A DNA stretch of 64,000 nt from Amyelois transitella (Eukaryota > Arthropoda > Insecta > Lepidoptera > Pyralidae), in assembly GCF_032362555.1 (NCBI RefSeq), contig NC_083508.1, positions 4,431,001 to 4,495,000 on the forward strand. Reading direction: 5' to 3'. The notes under the pieces are model-generated. The model searched no databases. It saw only the letters and a program-made list of their open reading frames with translations, and had not been told where the DNA came from. Below are positions 47,276 through 61,375 of the stretch, piece after piece; positions within the stretch are counted from its first letter, which is position 1; the number at the start of each line of letters is the position of its first letter. Made by a program: the position numbers and the translations under genes.

Positions 47276-49659
47276 GTGTATTAAAATCATATCCATAAGA
47301 TGTGTGTGTATGTGATTTTGATTTTGCATACTTATTCGATAAAGCAATAATATTCATATGGAAGAATAAATAATATCAACATAAAACATACTTAAGTCAA
47401 AGCAGTAATCAATTTTTTTTGAATTACCTAATAAGTAGGTAGGTATACTATATTTAAGACAAATGTAGCATTGGCCCAGTTTATATATTTTACATTTAAG
47501 CCTATCATTACACGTAATTGTACAAATTAAGTCCTGATTGCTGTTTTAATTTATGTATTGAAATCTAAGGGTTTATAGACATAAATTCTAAAACATTGTT
47601 GCTACGACCTTGGTTCAGGCTGTTCAGTTAATAAACTTGAACTCTAGAAATTTCGACACAATTTAGTGGGTAGATGTCGCAAGAAAACATTATCAGTTGC
47701 AGTTATTGTAAAAATAAGTGTCTATTTTAGAGAATTATCACCTTAACAGTTACATCAAAAATTGCTTAACCGTGTTAATGTTAATCAAGTAACAACTTAA
47801 CTGAGGGTTAGGTTTAGGTCGTTGGATATGAATGTCAGAATTATTTCTAAATTTTTAACTTTGTTTGCAGTTTATCACTTTTGTATTATGTGACATCATA
47901 AAATCTTAATAAAAAGAAAGATGTACTTAGTGTCCCCCTTCCGGGAAAAAGGCGTGATTTTATGTATGTAAATTAAAGAAATCATTAACATATAATATGT
48001 ACATCGCAAAATGTGTAAGTGACGATTACAGGAACAAATATTAAATTCATAAATCTGAACAATATAAATTTTAAACATAGTTTACTAACATATTATGAGT
48101 CCTGGTTACTTAAATAAATACTATTTCATTCATTAATTTCATTCATAGAAATCAACAAGCAAGCATACTTTCTGTATTTATTTTATATCGAAAATATCTA
48201 AACCAATCATCATCAACAATTATAAGCTTTGAAATTTATACATGTTTGGTTTTAATCATTAAATTGTACACAGTTAAGAATCACGCATAAACTAGATGTT
48301 AAAGTCAATTGTGTTAATTACCTACACTTATCCGTGTACTTTGAAAGAAAACAAAATTGAGGTTGAGCCAACAAACATAATAAACATCTCAGTGCAGTAG
48401 TACTGATTGCATAGAAGTACTAAAACTCAATTAGGTTGCAATTATAGATATAATTGTAAGTAAATGATACGTCATTTTTATAATAAGTTAACAACTACGG
48501 AGTTACGCAACTGTATTTATGGTTTTCGAGAGTCGTAATGTCACCGTCTATAATAATAATTTAACTATGATCTAATAATAGTTCTTACGTCAAAGAAGAA
48601 CTTAAGCTTAATAGCATAATAATTAAGTTTTTTACAAAAATTAAATTATTTAAATGTAAACAAATTAGAGCTATGTTTAAAGTAAATTAAACTTGTAGTC
48701 AAGTTTGTCATTAAACATGCACTTAGCTAAAATACTATAGTTAGTTCTAGTGAATATCATATTTTTTTCGAGATGACGATAGCGAACTTACAGAATAAAG
48801 GTAATATTATGTGTAAAAGACGAAACCTTGTTATCTCAGAGGTACAAAATGTATTATGCTGTATGTAGTTAGTGCCTATGCGAATATTTTTACCCGACTA
48901 AAAGAAAAAGACCAAATATAATCAAAATAGTGACTATTAAAATAAGAAGGAAATATATACATTTAAAAAAAGATTCAGACCTTTTTAAATTTAAATAAAC
49001 TTAAGTAGGTCATGGGCATATATTCGAGTTTGTTAATTATTCATAATTTATTGATTGGGATTATTTAGATAGGATACGATATGATGATTTGACTGAAGTA
49101 AAGAAATATTTTCTTCCTTTTAATTTAGTTTACGTTGATAGTATGCAGCCTTGCTTTGTCCTACAGCGTTTTTAAATGTTCTTAATATGTGCCATTAATT
49201 ACTGGCACGCCATGTTAGGAAATATGTTTGGCACGCAACTGTGATGCACGTTGGCTCCTTTATTCATTTTAATGCTAGCACGTAGTTACCTGAAACAATG
49301 TTAAAAACATTGTAAGTAGGTTTTAAAATATAGAATCCTACAATTGGCAACCTTGAAATATAATGGAACATATAGGAACATAAACCTAACAGAATATCTT
49401 AAACAAAAACCTGAAGGTTTTCATAAGCATACTGGAAGGCGACGTACAGTGACAGATTGCTAGCCCAACAAAATAATCCCAATTTCATTTGCCTAAAATT
49501 GTTTTATTTTAGGCTATGCGTGTGGCATATCTGTATTATTGTTTAAAGTAACTCGGTCTTCTTCTAGGAAATATATAGAGATATAATCATGTTTTTAGAT
49601 TACATTAATCTGTTATCTTTAAACAATCAGGATCAATAACTTTATTAAGGTGTCTCAGA

Positions 49660-49840
49660 CTATAGTACCTACGAGGTCAAGCCCAAGGCTGGGTCGTGGG
49701 TAAGGCAAGTAGAGAGAAGTACGAGGTTCCTCCAAGGCTGGGACACAGTGGGCTTTCCTCATGCCATTTCCGCACCTTTAATTCGCTATTATTATGCGTT
49801 AGATGTGAGAGGACCTGTGGCCTCATAGGGACTGTCTATA
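49660..49840. repeat. Possible degraded LINE-derived fragment
   Basis: A relatively GC-rich patch has two related blocks, CCCAAGGCTGGGTCGTGG and CTCCAAGGCTGGGACACAG, followed by GGACCTGTGGCCTCATAGGG. It is compositionally unlike its surroundings, and the origin is a guess. Confidence 0.3.
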
Positions 49841-50479
49841 TAATATGAATATTCGTATCTAACTTTGATTTTTATTAATTTTATTGATATTTGAATAATT
49901 GATCAAATAAAATGTATACACGCCTCGTTTTTACTTCCCCAAATATTTATTTGAAAGTTTCAATTTAAACCAATTTTCTCTCTTATATGTGTTTGTTGTA
50001 ATTATACCAACACAATAAAAAAATATTTGTTTATTCTAAGTAACCGTTACTTTAAATAACTATATACTGAAGAAGTGTTTTCAAACATTAAGATGAAAAC
50101 CTAACACATATTGCCAAATGATTCTCATAAACTAAGTAACCAATTGCTAAGGTCATGAATGACTTAAAGTTAGTAATAGTAAATTACAAAATATGTCTAT
50201 CATCGTTGCAAGAAATTGTTCTTACTTAATTTATTACAGTCCGTTTTTCTCTGCAAGTTCCTTTTGAGAGGTGGATAGTGACCTTGATTTTTTTGGACCT
50301 AAGTATCCATTAGTGGGCCAAGGGTCTAAAAAGTGATTAGTATAAGGTTTAAAACTGAACTGTTCGACCACAACGTGAATCGAATTAAAAGTACTACAAC
50401 GATTGCGTATAAAACTATTTTTTTTTCAATTAATAAATAGTACTGTTTATTTATTTTATGTATTCATTTAGGGTTGGGT

Positions 50480-50605
50480 TAGAAACTTGTCATTATGTGA
50501 ACCTTAATTTCATTATGAAGCCGTATAGTTGAACTGGCCCTTCAGCCTTTTCGAAACTGTTCGCACTATGTCTACCCCGTGGGTGTTTACTCGTCATTAT
50601 ATTAT
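50480..50605 (+). mobile_element. SINE-like element, degraded copy
   Basis: It shows ACTTGTCATTATGTGAACCT, GGCCCTTCAGCCTTTTCG and TGTCTACCCCGTGGG, an older 3' portion of the common family. Confidence 0.6.
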
Positions 50606-52060
50606 TGTATAAAAGTAATGATCTAAAAATATATAAATATAATCATTTCACATAGGAGTGGGACTAAGGAACGTTTATTCACTTTTTAGTATTAAGTCCA
50701 CTGAAATTTTTAACTTAAGCAAGCAATGAGTGTATTTTTACACAAAATTGTTAAAAAACAATTTAAATTGTGTACTTAGAACATTTTTGTTAAATTTTGA
50801 TCATAACCAAAACAGTCACCAGATTTGCTTGGGAATTGCTCATTACACAATCGTCCGTGTGAATGTTGTGATTGTGAATAGGAAATGATGTAACTTTTTA
50901 AATTGAGCTCCAGATCCAGACTACGGTCACGAGAACATCAGCCTAGACTATACTAAATTACTTTTATTCAATCTCAATTATTATATAGTTAAATGATTAT
51001 TTACAAGTATCGAAGCAGACACACTCAAGAGTTTCACTAATCGCAAACAAAATCACCTCTAGGTAAAGAAAACCTGCTTTAGCCACTGACAACAAAAAAA
51101 ATATTGAGTAAATCATGCACTCAATAGCCAAAGATTTTTTTTGCAGATAATTTGATCTGTATTAAAGCCCTATTTTAATCATAACTTTGATATCACCTTC
51201 AATTGTCTGTGCGATATCATAGCAGGAAGCCGTTCATGTCACGAATGCAGCGCTTCTTAATTGCGCCCGCGCATGGCGTGTCGGTATTGCGCGTTGGCGT
51301 GCTCTGCTTGTCGCTTTCTACCCCCAGTGTTACTTGTGTTACCATAAATTGCTATAACAAGGTGCCAATTATTGTCATTGCCCCTGTGATTGTATTTTGA
51401 GAGGGACTGCTGAATTATACCTGTATACGAGTATCTAAATTCTTCATTACATTAACATTTGGAATAGTTTGGAAGTTTCGAGTCGCTTTCAAAATTTATC
51501 CTTGTTTCACAAAATTTTCATTTGAACCTTTGGTGATATCTAACAGCATTTGATATTGTCGCAATGTCATCATTTACGTGGGAAGTTTTAATTGTAAGAA
51601 GAGTCATTATGCAAATAAGTAAATTAGTTTAAAAATAATTAGATAGGACAGTAGATTACGATGTATAACGTATACCGAAATATTAGCACATTGTTTTGCC
51701 TTCATATTCATTAAAGAATTATTACTTTTATGAGCTAAAAAAGCATTGATAGCTACAATTGTCTTAGATGTCACAGTTATGAAAGACGTTACGATTGAGG
51801 AGTTAATTCTTAGTAGTTGTCGAGTTGCGTGGCCGTTACGACAGCTGATGACTATCGGAGTCAGTAAAAGTTACCCATCAGATTCGAATGATCCACTTGT
51901 CGGACACCAAACTCGTTTTGTAGAAAATTACCTACCACAACAACATTTCGGCAGGTACGATTTCTCTAATTCTTTATCATACACAATGCAAACGAAGCAA
52001 TAACAAATAGTACTTTTTTAGAATTTACGTATCTCTGAATAATATTTGATTTGTTAAGAA

Positions 52061-52133
52061 GTACAGTGGGCTTAGGAGATCTCGCCTTGGATGGTGCACA
52101 GGAGGTGACCCAGGTCTCCTAAGCCCACTATAC
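52061..52133. repeat. Perfect-stem hairpin, 19-bp arms with a 35-nt loop
   Basis: GTACAGTGGGCTTAGGAGA (52061-52079) and TCTCCTAAGCCCACTATAC (52115-52133) are inverted copies with one mismatch. The loop is GC-richer than the flanking DNA. It may be a small RNA precursor, a rearranged repeat or a chance remnant of an inverted insertion. Confidence 0.7.
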
Positions 52134-52849
52134 TAAAATCTTTCCCATAATGTCGTAGGGGGGGATTAAAATATAAAAGGTGCGGACAGAGCTAAAAGTC
52201 ATAAGATTTAAAGACCACTTTACACGGAATTTGAGTTTTCCCTGAGAACTTACTTCTTGCACACTTCTTCACACATTTCTTGCACACAGAAGCAGTTTAC
52301 ACACACAATTTTTTTGTGACATGGAATCAATTTCCGAACTTGAAATGCTTAGAATGCTCAAAGAATAAAGAAGTATTGAAACGTCTATAAAATGTTGAAT
52401 ATACGTAAATTTCACTTTTCAGTACACCTATTGAAAACGCACACAAATCTACTGTTTACATTTACAGTATATTTCTCTCTCACAATAAAACTTGTTATAA
52501 AATTTTATATTTACTAGGTGCCGCGGATTTCAACGCATAACTACAAACTAACAGGCGTAGGTAATTAATGTACGATTACAATTCAACCTGCCAAACGACC
52601 TTCGAAATCCAGTTGCACTATTAACTGATCATTGGTTAATTAAGCCTTATTTACTTAGGTTCTTAAAATGTTACAGTGAAGGGCCCAGTAATCCGGACCC
52701 CCTTGAGTTGGCTGCTATCATAATTATTATAACTTACACATTTGCTGGTAGGTAGTTGTTCAAAAATGAAGTAAAATATTGATACAATTATAATCATATC
52801 ACACAAATGAACCTGTCGTAAAATAATTTTATTGAACAATATTTTTACT

Positions 52850-52960
52850 TTGATGACATCGTTCTTATTAAAATTGAAAGAACAAATTTATTGTTATAAT
52901 TTGATGTGCAATAAAGAATATTCTATCTATTTATCTTTATCCACCAGCTATTTACACATG
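52850..52960 (+). repeat. Possible LINE 3' tail
   Basis: GATGTGCAATAAAGAATATT followed by a (TATC)n-like run resembles the 3' end of lepidopteran non-LTR elements. A similar TGTGCAATAAAGATATTACA followed by (CAAA)n lies at about 53798-53830. Confidence 0.4.
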
Positions 52961-53729
52961 TATTTGTGTTTCGTTAACCGTCATTCATTTGTTTTTATTT
53001 CTTCTGATTTTTGTGTTTGCGTCACTCAGTTTACAAAATGGAAAACTTGAAATATCGCGTTATTAACAAGTACGAGTTCCACCGTGGCATCAGTGCTGCG
53101 GAGATATACTTAGGATATTTAGGTAGGTATCATACTTATAAAGATTTTATCTGTTTATGACTAAGTTAGGTTAGTAAAGTTTATATAATTGGATTGTTTT
53201 AGCACGCTATGGTAATCACTAATAATTATGCAGACAGAAATATATTTTATTCATTTATAAACAATAAAATACAAAATCTATATACATAAAAAACTGTTCT
53301 GTTACTGAGTGTCGCCAGATAACGCACAGCCCAAACCACTGGGTTTAGAAATTTGACATGAAGATTACGTATGTATGGTATGGTCTAGGGTGCACTTAGA
53401 GAGCATTTTCCGTAATTCTCGCAGAATCCGCGGCCGAACTAAAGTGTAAGATAAAATGGTTAAGTCAACCAAGTTTTAAAGATACTTTCGTTTTCTGTTA
53501 TGATATCAACTGTTCGCAATGTATAGTGTTGTAAGTATTAAAAGGACTTCCGTAGATGATGCACGTTATGGAAATGACAAGGTTTCTGTGTAAAACTTCA
53601 TAGTATGCAGTATATGCATCAATATTACTTCCTCACAATATTACCATCGTTTGGTTGATATACCTACCATTAATTAATGCCGGAGTAATTAGAAGCCATC
53701 GAAAGAGAAAAAGAATATTATGCTATTAT

Positions 53730-53777
53730 ACATAGTTATAAAAGCATAATATTATTATTATGCTTTCATAACTATGT
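53730..53777. repeat. Hairpin with 21-bp arms and a 6-nt loop
   Basis: ACATAGTTATAAAAGCATAA and its partner TATGCTTTCATAACTATGT pair across 53730-53750 and 53757-53777 with one mismatch and the loop ATTATT. It lies just upstream of a LINE-tail-like TGTGCAATAAAG with (CAAA)n. Confidence 0.7.
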
Positions 53778-53904
53778 ACTTACTATTTTCTTATTACTGT
53801 GCAATAAAGATATTACAAACAAACAAACAAGTATTTTAGTACTTTTTATGACCACTGTTAACTCTTTATTTGGATTAGAAATATTGTCTATCTGTTTCTG
53901 TATA

Positions 53905-54150
53905 TCTGTAACAACCTGTCACTATTTGAATCTCAGATCCATCAATGAGCCAGGAAACTTGATGTGTAACCATATCCAATACGTGTTTAGATTCCCCTGC
54001 AATGGTTGCGGAGGTCGGCTCACGTGTCACTTCACATAAAACCCTGACTCAGCAAATCCAGATCCACGGTCAAGGGTGTACCCCGGGCTTCTCTCCAGTG
54101 AAAAGAGTATATAACCGGGACTATAGCCATGACTAACTTGATTTAACTAA
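53905..54150. mobile_element. Composite of SINE-family fragments
   Basis: The left part (about 53905-53965) matches the common family (CAACCTGTCACTATTTGAAT, then TCAATGAGCCAG). The right part contains GATTCCCCTGCAATGGTTGC and GGAGGTCGG, a block I associate with another lepidopteran tRNA-related SINE. A similar GCGGAGGTCGG lies near 42520-42530. The limits are approximate. Confidence 0.4.
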
Positions 54151-56539
54151 TGATAAAATACGCTTTGCACTTAATTGTATATTATTTTTATCGTAGTAAT
54201 GGTATAAAAATTCGATGTTATCAACAACCTTACGCCTCTCGATTATATGTGTCGTGTTGCGGCAACACTGCAACACAGACGATTACAGCACTACCACTGT
54301 TTCCGCTTGTTGTAACGTCTCCAATTTCCGTCGCCGCAGTCGCAGGAATACGAAATTATAGTCGTTAACACGTCGCGATTGTAAGTTGTTTACAATACAA
54401 GTATTTTATAGTTTAACTCTATCCTTGTTTAAATCGCAGTCTACGCAAGTATCGCGGGTCGCTTTAACGCATAACGTTATTTTGTTTTTAAAGAGTTCGA
54501 TTAAGCAGCGGTAATAGATCATTTCTTTCGGGAGATTATTATTATGTCTGTTAATCTAAGATTATTAGAATTCTTGGGAAATGTATAAGAGATGCACGTA
54601 TAGTGACGAAAACAATGATGAAAAAATTGTACACATTCTGGCAAACTAAATCGAGATGAAATTTTAAATACGTGTACTTACATAAATAAACAACGCAAAG
54701 TTTATTTTATATATAAGTTTATTTCACGGTCAAGTAAAAGAAAAGGGTGTATTAATAGATGATGATTGTTTCGAGATGATTTTGTCTGAAAATTAACTGG
54801 AGTTTATTAGATATGTGATAAGAATAGCGAGTGTACCGAGTCTTCTTTATAAAAATAAACTATTCGACTAAACCGTTCTTTCGCCAAGCCAACTGGACCA
54901 AGACCACCGGTTCTCAATCGCACAATTATGCGTTCTACATACAAATTACTTTTAATTGGTTATTCATGACTGGGCGAAGTGGAGTGTAACGCACGTGCTC
55001 ATTTTAAGGGCTAACGCGAAGGGTGGGAGGTTTACTAGGAAGGTCATCAGAAGTGGGAGGTTAATGAATGTGTCGCAACAGTTTTACGACGCAGTTGCTT
55101 GCGACACAGTGACGTAACGTGGACGATACAAATACGATTACTTCGCTACCAGTAGTAGGGTTCGCTGGTTATATGATAATTATTTTTCTAATTGTTTTTG
55201 ATGTTTAAATACAGTGTTTACAAACAATGTTATAAGAGGATTATTTTGAACTATTATTGAGTTAGGGTTATTGATATGCATTTTAATGAAATGTTTATTT
55301 GCTACTTGGTCCAACATTTGTCGATATAAGAAGTAACTTTTGGAAAATAATACTTAAATGAACGCTATAAATTATCAACGTTATGAATTTCTATGTATAT
55401 TCATTGATTGATAGTTTGCTAAAGTGTGGACTACAAAAACGGCGCAGTAATGAAGAAAACGAGTATTATAAACGCATGAAATATTCAAATACTTCAGCGA
55501 ATCGATTTAGGTAATTACGCACAATTATAAGGATAAAGTTTATGCTTGTCGACCGTTCACTTGAATTTTAAAATATAATTTGTTTTGCCTTAAAACTGGC
55601 TTGAATGGTAATAAAATATAGCCAAGTTAGTTACAAGAAGTCCTTGCGCAGCTTTGAAAGTGTATATTATGTCATTCGTCAAGTGCTTTACTGGCTCATT
55701 AATGATGAATTTGTACCAAATACATAAATGTATCGCCAATATAGGATATTTTTATTTTATTAATTAGAAAAGGATTTTTTTTTGTAAAAGCATTTATTAT
55801 TTTAAAAGTTTCTACTGATTTTTTTCGGGTTTGCGATAACGTGAAATTAACGAGACAATCATATTTGTATAAGAAAATTTATGATGTCATTATAATTTTC
55901 TACAAAGACGTGATATACGTGATGACAGTTAATATTTTTTTTCATATCTTTTACCTTTTACGTATGAAATTCAAAAACGACATAGGTAACTTACCCCCAC
56001 TTTATTTTCAATTATATAGTTGTATGTTAGGAACTTACACATACAAATGTTTTGCGGAAGTCTGTGTACTATCTAAATGCGATCTGTCATTGTGATTCAA
56101 GCTAATCTTCTGATCCACTATGGAGTAAGCGACCGTGAAATTGAGGTATAATTATTGTATTTTTGAGTTTGCTCAAATAATGTTCGTACATCTTTCGCAT
56201 CATATTTATAAATTCGTTAAATATAATTTGCATGTATACTTTATGGCATATTTATTGACAGAATGAGCTCAACTGTTGTTTCTTTAGATCGAAAAGAAAG
56301 GCGACTAATATTTAAAACGAAACAATTAGTGTTTTAAAAATCCCACGGCTGCAGTAAAAAATGTCTATACGATTTTTGGCGAGATGTATTACAGATCCAC
56401 AAATATAGTTATTGTCTAATAATCTGTCTTCCACAGCCATCTTACAATTTTAGAGTATTTTCAAATGTTTTCATAAATTAACTAAAAACCAAATATTTTT
56501 AACATTAAAAAACTTATTTACAGCTTTCTACAGCAAATC

Positions 56540-56612
56540 TTACAGCTGACTGTGGCTATTCAGTCTTTTTGAGATTGTTGAAGATGTGATTATACCTAAA
56601 GTATGTACGTAC
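56540..56612 (+). mobile_element. SINE-like 3' fragment
   Basis: CAGCTGACTGTGGCTATTCA, TTTTTGAGATTGTTG and a decayed GTGATTATACC tail mark a short remnant of the common family. Confidence 0.5.
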
Positions 56613-57334
56613 AGCAATACTTTATATGAATTAGGTATTTTCACATATGCGTGCAAATGGGCTTTAAATTTAATAAGCGTAAAACCTTACCCATATGCCC
56701 CAATGCTAAGAGAACCGTAGCGAATATTTTTTTAATGATAAAGCGAATGACTGCAGCCTTTTGAATGGCTGTTACATTTTTTTATTAACCTTGAAACATT
56801 AAAAATTTTGTCTAAAGAATTCAGACCGATGTAAAACTTTGTTTAAATATATGTAATAATAAGAAATATGCCAAACGAAATCAATCTGAGCTGCCTGAGA
56901 TGAAAGTACCATTGAAACTCGACTTTATTGACTAGAATCATCAAAATAGTAAAAAGGGCATGGCGTTGTAGACTCAAAAGAAAATAATACGAAAAGCTTA
57001 TAATTAAGATATATCTTTATATCATATCTTTAATCTTTAATATTGGACAACTATGTTATTTTTGTCGAAATATACGAAACTGTACAACGTGACTTTGACA
57101 TTTGACATTAACATGAAAAGTTACGTATATTTATGCAGAAAAATGTTATTATCACATAGCATTTGTAAACATACAGAAACTCCGACAGCGTAGATTGAAG
57201 AAAAAATGGCATAAAATAGAAATATCGCATGAAAGAAATTTAAAATGTAAATTTTTGTAAAATATTTTTGATAAATAGTAATAATAACGTTCTTTTAGAC
57301 GAGCAATCTGATACTATTTTCCATCAAGCTTAAG

Positions 57335-57385
57335 CTGACGTCTACCCCGTGAGGCATATAGACGTGACTATTGTATTTATGTTTG
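57335..57385 (+). mobile_element. SINE-like 3' tail fragment
   Basis: GACGTCTACCCCGTGAGGCA followed by TATAGACGTGACTATTGTAT is the last part of the common family. Confidence 0.55.
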
Positions 57386-57727
57386 TTTGATATCTGTCCC
57401 ACAGTCACTGGTTCTTTCCCACATATTTATACACATTACTCATGTATATCATGTTTTTACAAAAAAACTACGTAAGCACCTACCTACCGCAGTTTATTTT
57501 TTTAACAAGCCGAAAGTAGTTTACCTTCAAGTGCAGTGCACGTCAAGAGCGTAAAATAAATTTATATGAGACTGGTGATTATTTCCTAGTGACAATAGTT
57601 CCTGCTTCGTATACCACAGCCTTTTGCTGTGCGGATGTTATCTGACGTCACACTGACCAGTAATTAATTTTTACGAATCAACAGGTTTCATGCACTGAGC
57701 CCCTTTGATAGTATAACGCTTAAATTA

Positions 57728-57905
57728 CGAATTTATCCCTTACGGGGTAGACAGGGCTAGCAGTCTCGAATAGTCTGAAAGGCTAAGTTTAGCATGGCTT
57801 AATAATGAAATAAGATTCCAATAGCCATTAATGGCTGGCCCATCGCTTAAAAAAAGAATTTCAATTTATGAGCCATTCCTTTGATTGACTTTTACAAACT
57901 ACACT
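57728..57905 (-). mobile_element. SINE-like element, degraded copy
   Basis: A minus-strand copy: TATCCCTTACGGGGTAGACA, GTCTGAAAGGCT, GGCTTAATAATGA, GGCTGGCCCATCGCTTAAAA and diverged TTGATTGACTTTTAC. The head is missing. Confidence 0.7.
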
Positions 57906-58519
57906 GGAAGAGAAGAAGATGACACACTGGTTTTTTCTTCACTACTGTACCAACATGGATCCATAAATATTTTTTATTTTAATCCATACTCCATGGGTTT
58001 ATGGGAAAGTAAGTATATTAATCTGCGTTTTTTACGCGCTTTATTCACTTGATGAATTTCATAAAATTAGTTACGCACATAATTAGGAATAGCAGTTTTG
58101 ATTCTGCGTAGGTAAACAATGAGCCATTTGAGAGCGTACTCGTATTTCTACGGATTAAGAAAACAACAGAATATTATATTACACACTAAAGAAATCTTTG
58201 CGCGCCCTATTCAAAACCTACCCACGTATAATAAATGTAATGAGAAATCAGAAAAATCTCACTAAACCTTGATCTATAATGTGAGTTTTCGAAACGGCGC
58301 GCGTCACCTCAGCCAGCTCCCATAAACCAAACGTCGGTACATTATGCAAAACTACGTGACGAGAGATCTAATGGGGTATACACAGTATTGTTCCTTGATA
58401 ATAGTGCGTTGTAGTAATGTAAAATGATTCCATCCTGATCTGGCAGCGAAGTAAGCACATAGTTTATACGAGCTGCTTTTCTTCAAGTGTAGAATGTAAA
58501 AGTCAATTAAGAGAAGTGG

Positions 58520-58685
58520 GATACTTGGGATTCAATTTTTCGGCGATGGGCTAGCAACTTGACACACAAACACAACAACAAACACCTTTATCTGAATGTC
58601 AATTCCACCATAAGGTCATACAGCTCTACGAGACCGATGCCTCTGTCTAGTCTGTAACGGATAAAGACGTGATATGTATGTATTA
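58520..58685 (+). mobile_element. SINE-like element, degraded copy with a short insertion
   Basis: GGCGATGGGCTAGCAACTTG is followed by an (ACA)-rich insertion (CACAAACACAACAACAAACA), then TCTGAATGTCAATTCCACC and CCTCTGTCTAGTCTGTAACG with a GTGATATGTATG tail. Confidence 0.65.
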
Positions 58686-58740
58686 AATGACAAGTAAGTC
58701 TAAGTTTAATTAATATTGTGAAGTTGACGTTGTTGAAGAA

Positions 58741-58925
58741 AATGCTGCAGTGCAGTTTGTTACCGCTTCTTCTGCACTGACGCCTTGGAAGCGGCAGTAA
58801 GCTTAGTATTTAAGTTTGACGTCAACCAATGTTGTTAAACCATACGTTTTGACAATTATTAAGCGATGTATAGTATCCTATAGTAATGAATAAAAAAAAA
58901 TTGAATTTTGAATTTTTTGAATTTT
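58741..58925 (+). mobile_element. LINE 3'-end fragment
   Basis: TTGTTACCGCTTCTTCTGCA, TGGAAGCGGCAGTAAG and TTTGACGTCAACCA lead into AATGAATAAAAAAAAATTGA and an A/T-rich tail with repeats of TTGAATTT. This is the layout of a lepidopteran non-LTR 3' UTR; no coding part remains. Confidence 0.55.
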
Positions 58926-60764
58926 GAAGTAGGTACTTGCTTGCAATCTGGACAGCATGGTCTTTACGTATTAACATAGTTTTTCGATAAAAAGAAAGAG
59001 TACGAGGCATAATATGCAAATTAAGGAGTACTACAAGCAGACATCGCTGATGACAGAGAGAGAAAGTATTTCATCTAAATCGATTCAGCTGTTTTGTACT
59101 TAAATATGCCAACGTTAGGATATCGACTGGTAAAAATCGACCAAAGTAACATTACTATTAAAAAAATAATGGCAGGTAAAGCCACCTGTTATGTATAAAA
59201 AGAGCAGGTAGACGGGTATTGTGGTAGTTCCACGAGGGATGAAATCCAAAAATAGTAGTTATATACATATGATTCTTCAAGTAAAAACCCTCACAGTTCA
59301 CGGTTGCGCGAAGCTTCGTTATCGTGATAATTTCCAGAAAATAGCAATATGTTATTTTCTAGAGGTACAATAGATATGTATGCCAGATCCAATATTTTTT
59401 GACTTCATTCATTCATTACATACAAAAATACAGATTTTTTCTTTATAATACGTTTAATATGAAGTCATTTCATAGGATTACGTCTAGTACCGTAGCGCAA
59501 AAATCCGCCTAAATCGTTAGTCTATTTTATATAACCTATCGCCCACTGTGCTGGGATTTATTTCACATCCGCCGCGGATTTAGTTTGCATGTGCTGCGTC
59601 CCGACACAGTATGCTATAGCAAGCGGATTGGAGATAACGTGTTTTTTTAATGAAGTAATTGATAAACTGGTTCAGGAGTTATCCGAAAGTATCCCGAGAA
59701 CTATTTTTGTCTGCTAAAAGATCGATGAAAAGATGATATGATATTCGCCGAATATTTTTCCCCGCTACGCTACGCGCCTCTGCGGCCCGCCACAATGTGC
59801 GCCTACCTTAAATTTAAAAACAAAAAGTCAACCACCTCCAAAATGAATCATAAAGTCGTCGACCGATAATAGTTTACCTCGAATGCTGTATTTACGAAAG
59901 CTTTGGAGAGTCAGGTTTTCTTACCAACTATTACCTACCTACTTTCACTAAGATATAGGTGGGATAAAATGCATCATTTGTATCGTTGCAACTGTAATAC
60001 ACGAGATTGTGTTTATGTTTTGGCCCACACAATCTTGTCTTTTAACGTGGCCCATAAAATATACAGTTTATTGCTGTTATATGTTATTTAAGTTAGTTTA
60101 TAAAAGTATGTAGCTTAAGTAAAAGAAAGTAATACTGAACTATAAAAAACAAATGTTTGCTAAAAAAAATTAAAGAGAGGGTGAAAAATATGTATTAATT
60201 TAGGAATTAATTCCTGTTTGGTTTAAAGCTGCGTGCTTAAATTTATTTTTGTGACTTAATATTTATACTACGACACAAGAAATATTCATTAATCAAAATA
60301 CTTTGATAAAATTGATTTCTAATAAAAATAATCAAACAATAATGAAATCGTTCGTTTTCGTTTTTATCAGATATTTGTGTTATATAAAAACAAAGATTTC
60401 TGTTTCGGGCCACAAACGAAATAACCGATGAGCATTGCGCATGATTGTCGCTGCATTCTTAAGCACGCTCTTACTTGATATCGTTAAACGTAAAGGAAAG
60501 CGGTTTATCACGAAAGCAATACTACATTTGACTTGCATGTTTAGATTATAAACAGCTGGTGATGGTTAGATAAATCATAAGATTGTTGCATCAAATATAA
60601 CGCCATTCATAAAACAATTTAGAAAACGAAACGCGATTGATACGAATTTTCTGGTAATAGAAAGTAAACATCACTGTCAGTAAAAGAAAATTATTTTGCT
60701 GCCTCGCAATATACCATATAATACCTACATTGTCATTTCCACCGATATCAGATGTGTATGAAAC

Positions 60765-60830
60765 GAGAGAAGTATGTAGAGATGGTGGCAAGATCTGCCT
60801 ACCCCTTCGGGAACGAGGCATTTCTATTAT
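60765..60830 (+). mobile_element. Short interspersed repeat tail
   Basis: The block GATCTGCCTACCCCTTCGGG with AACGAGGC matches the family tail seen near 7975 and, more decayed, near 47935. Confidence 0.4.
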
Positions 60831-60984
60831 ACCTTGTTCATCATCGAATTGTTCTGGCGTTGGCTTGGTTGCTTGCCATGACATGCTTCAAGCTAAACCA
60901 TGATCCGAGGGAGTGTAACTAAGATAACCAATCTAATGCAGGTACTTAAGTTAATTATTATTCTAATAAAACTTTGATGTATTT

Positions 60985-61375
60985 TTAGGGTTCCGGAACT
61001 AAAAGGTAAAAATGGGACCCTATTCACTAAGCCTCCGCTGTCAGTTTGTCCGTCTGCCACCAGGCTACTATCTTATAAACCGTGATAGCTTGAAAGCTAA
61101 AATTTTTACATATTATGTACATATTTACATTACCGATATAAAAACATCTACACAAACTAAAAATGAAAGAATTAAGGGATCTCCATACAATAAACGTATT
61201 TTTTTGCTCATAATTATTAAGGTTCACGTTTAAAAATTTCCCAGAATACTAAGTTGTATGTTAACTTTCAAAAAAATTAATTAGAATAAAGAGAGGAAAA
61301 ATTAGTTGTATCACAATATTTTTTTTTTATTGATAACGGTACCGAACATCCCGTGCGCGAGTCCAACTCGGTTTT
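60985..61375. mobile_element. MITE-like lepidopteran repeat
   Basis: The left end TAGGGTTCCGGAACTAAAAG and the right end GGTACCGAACATCCC are loosely inverted (GGGTTCCG.. / ..CGGAACCC type). The interior has GGGACCCTATTCACTAAG, CTGTCAGTTTGTCCG and AACCGTGATAGCTTGAAAG. The right end continues with GTGCGCGAGTCCAACTCGG, a motif whose reverse complement begins the fragment near 63575. Confidence 0.55.
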
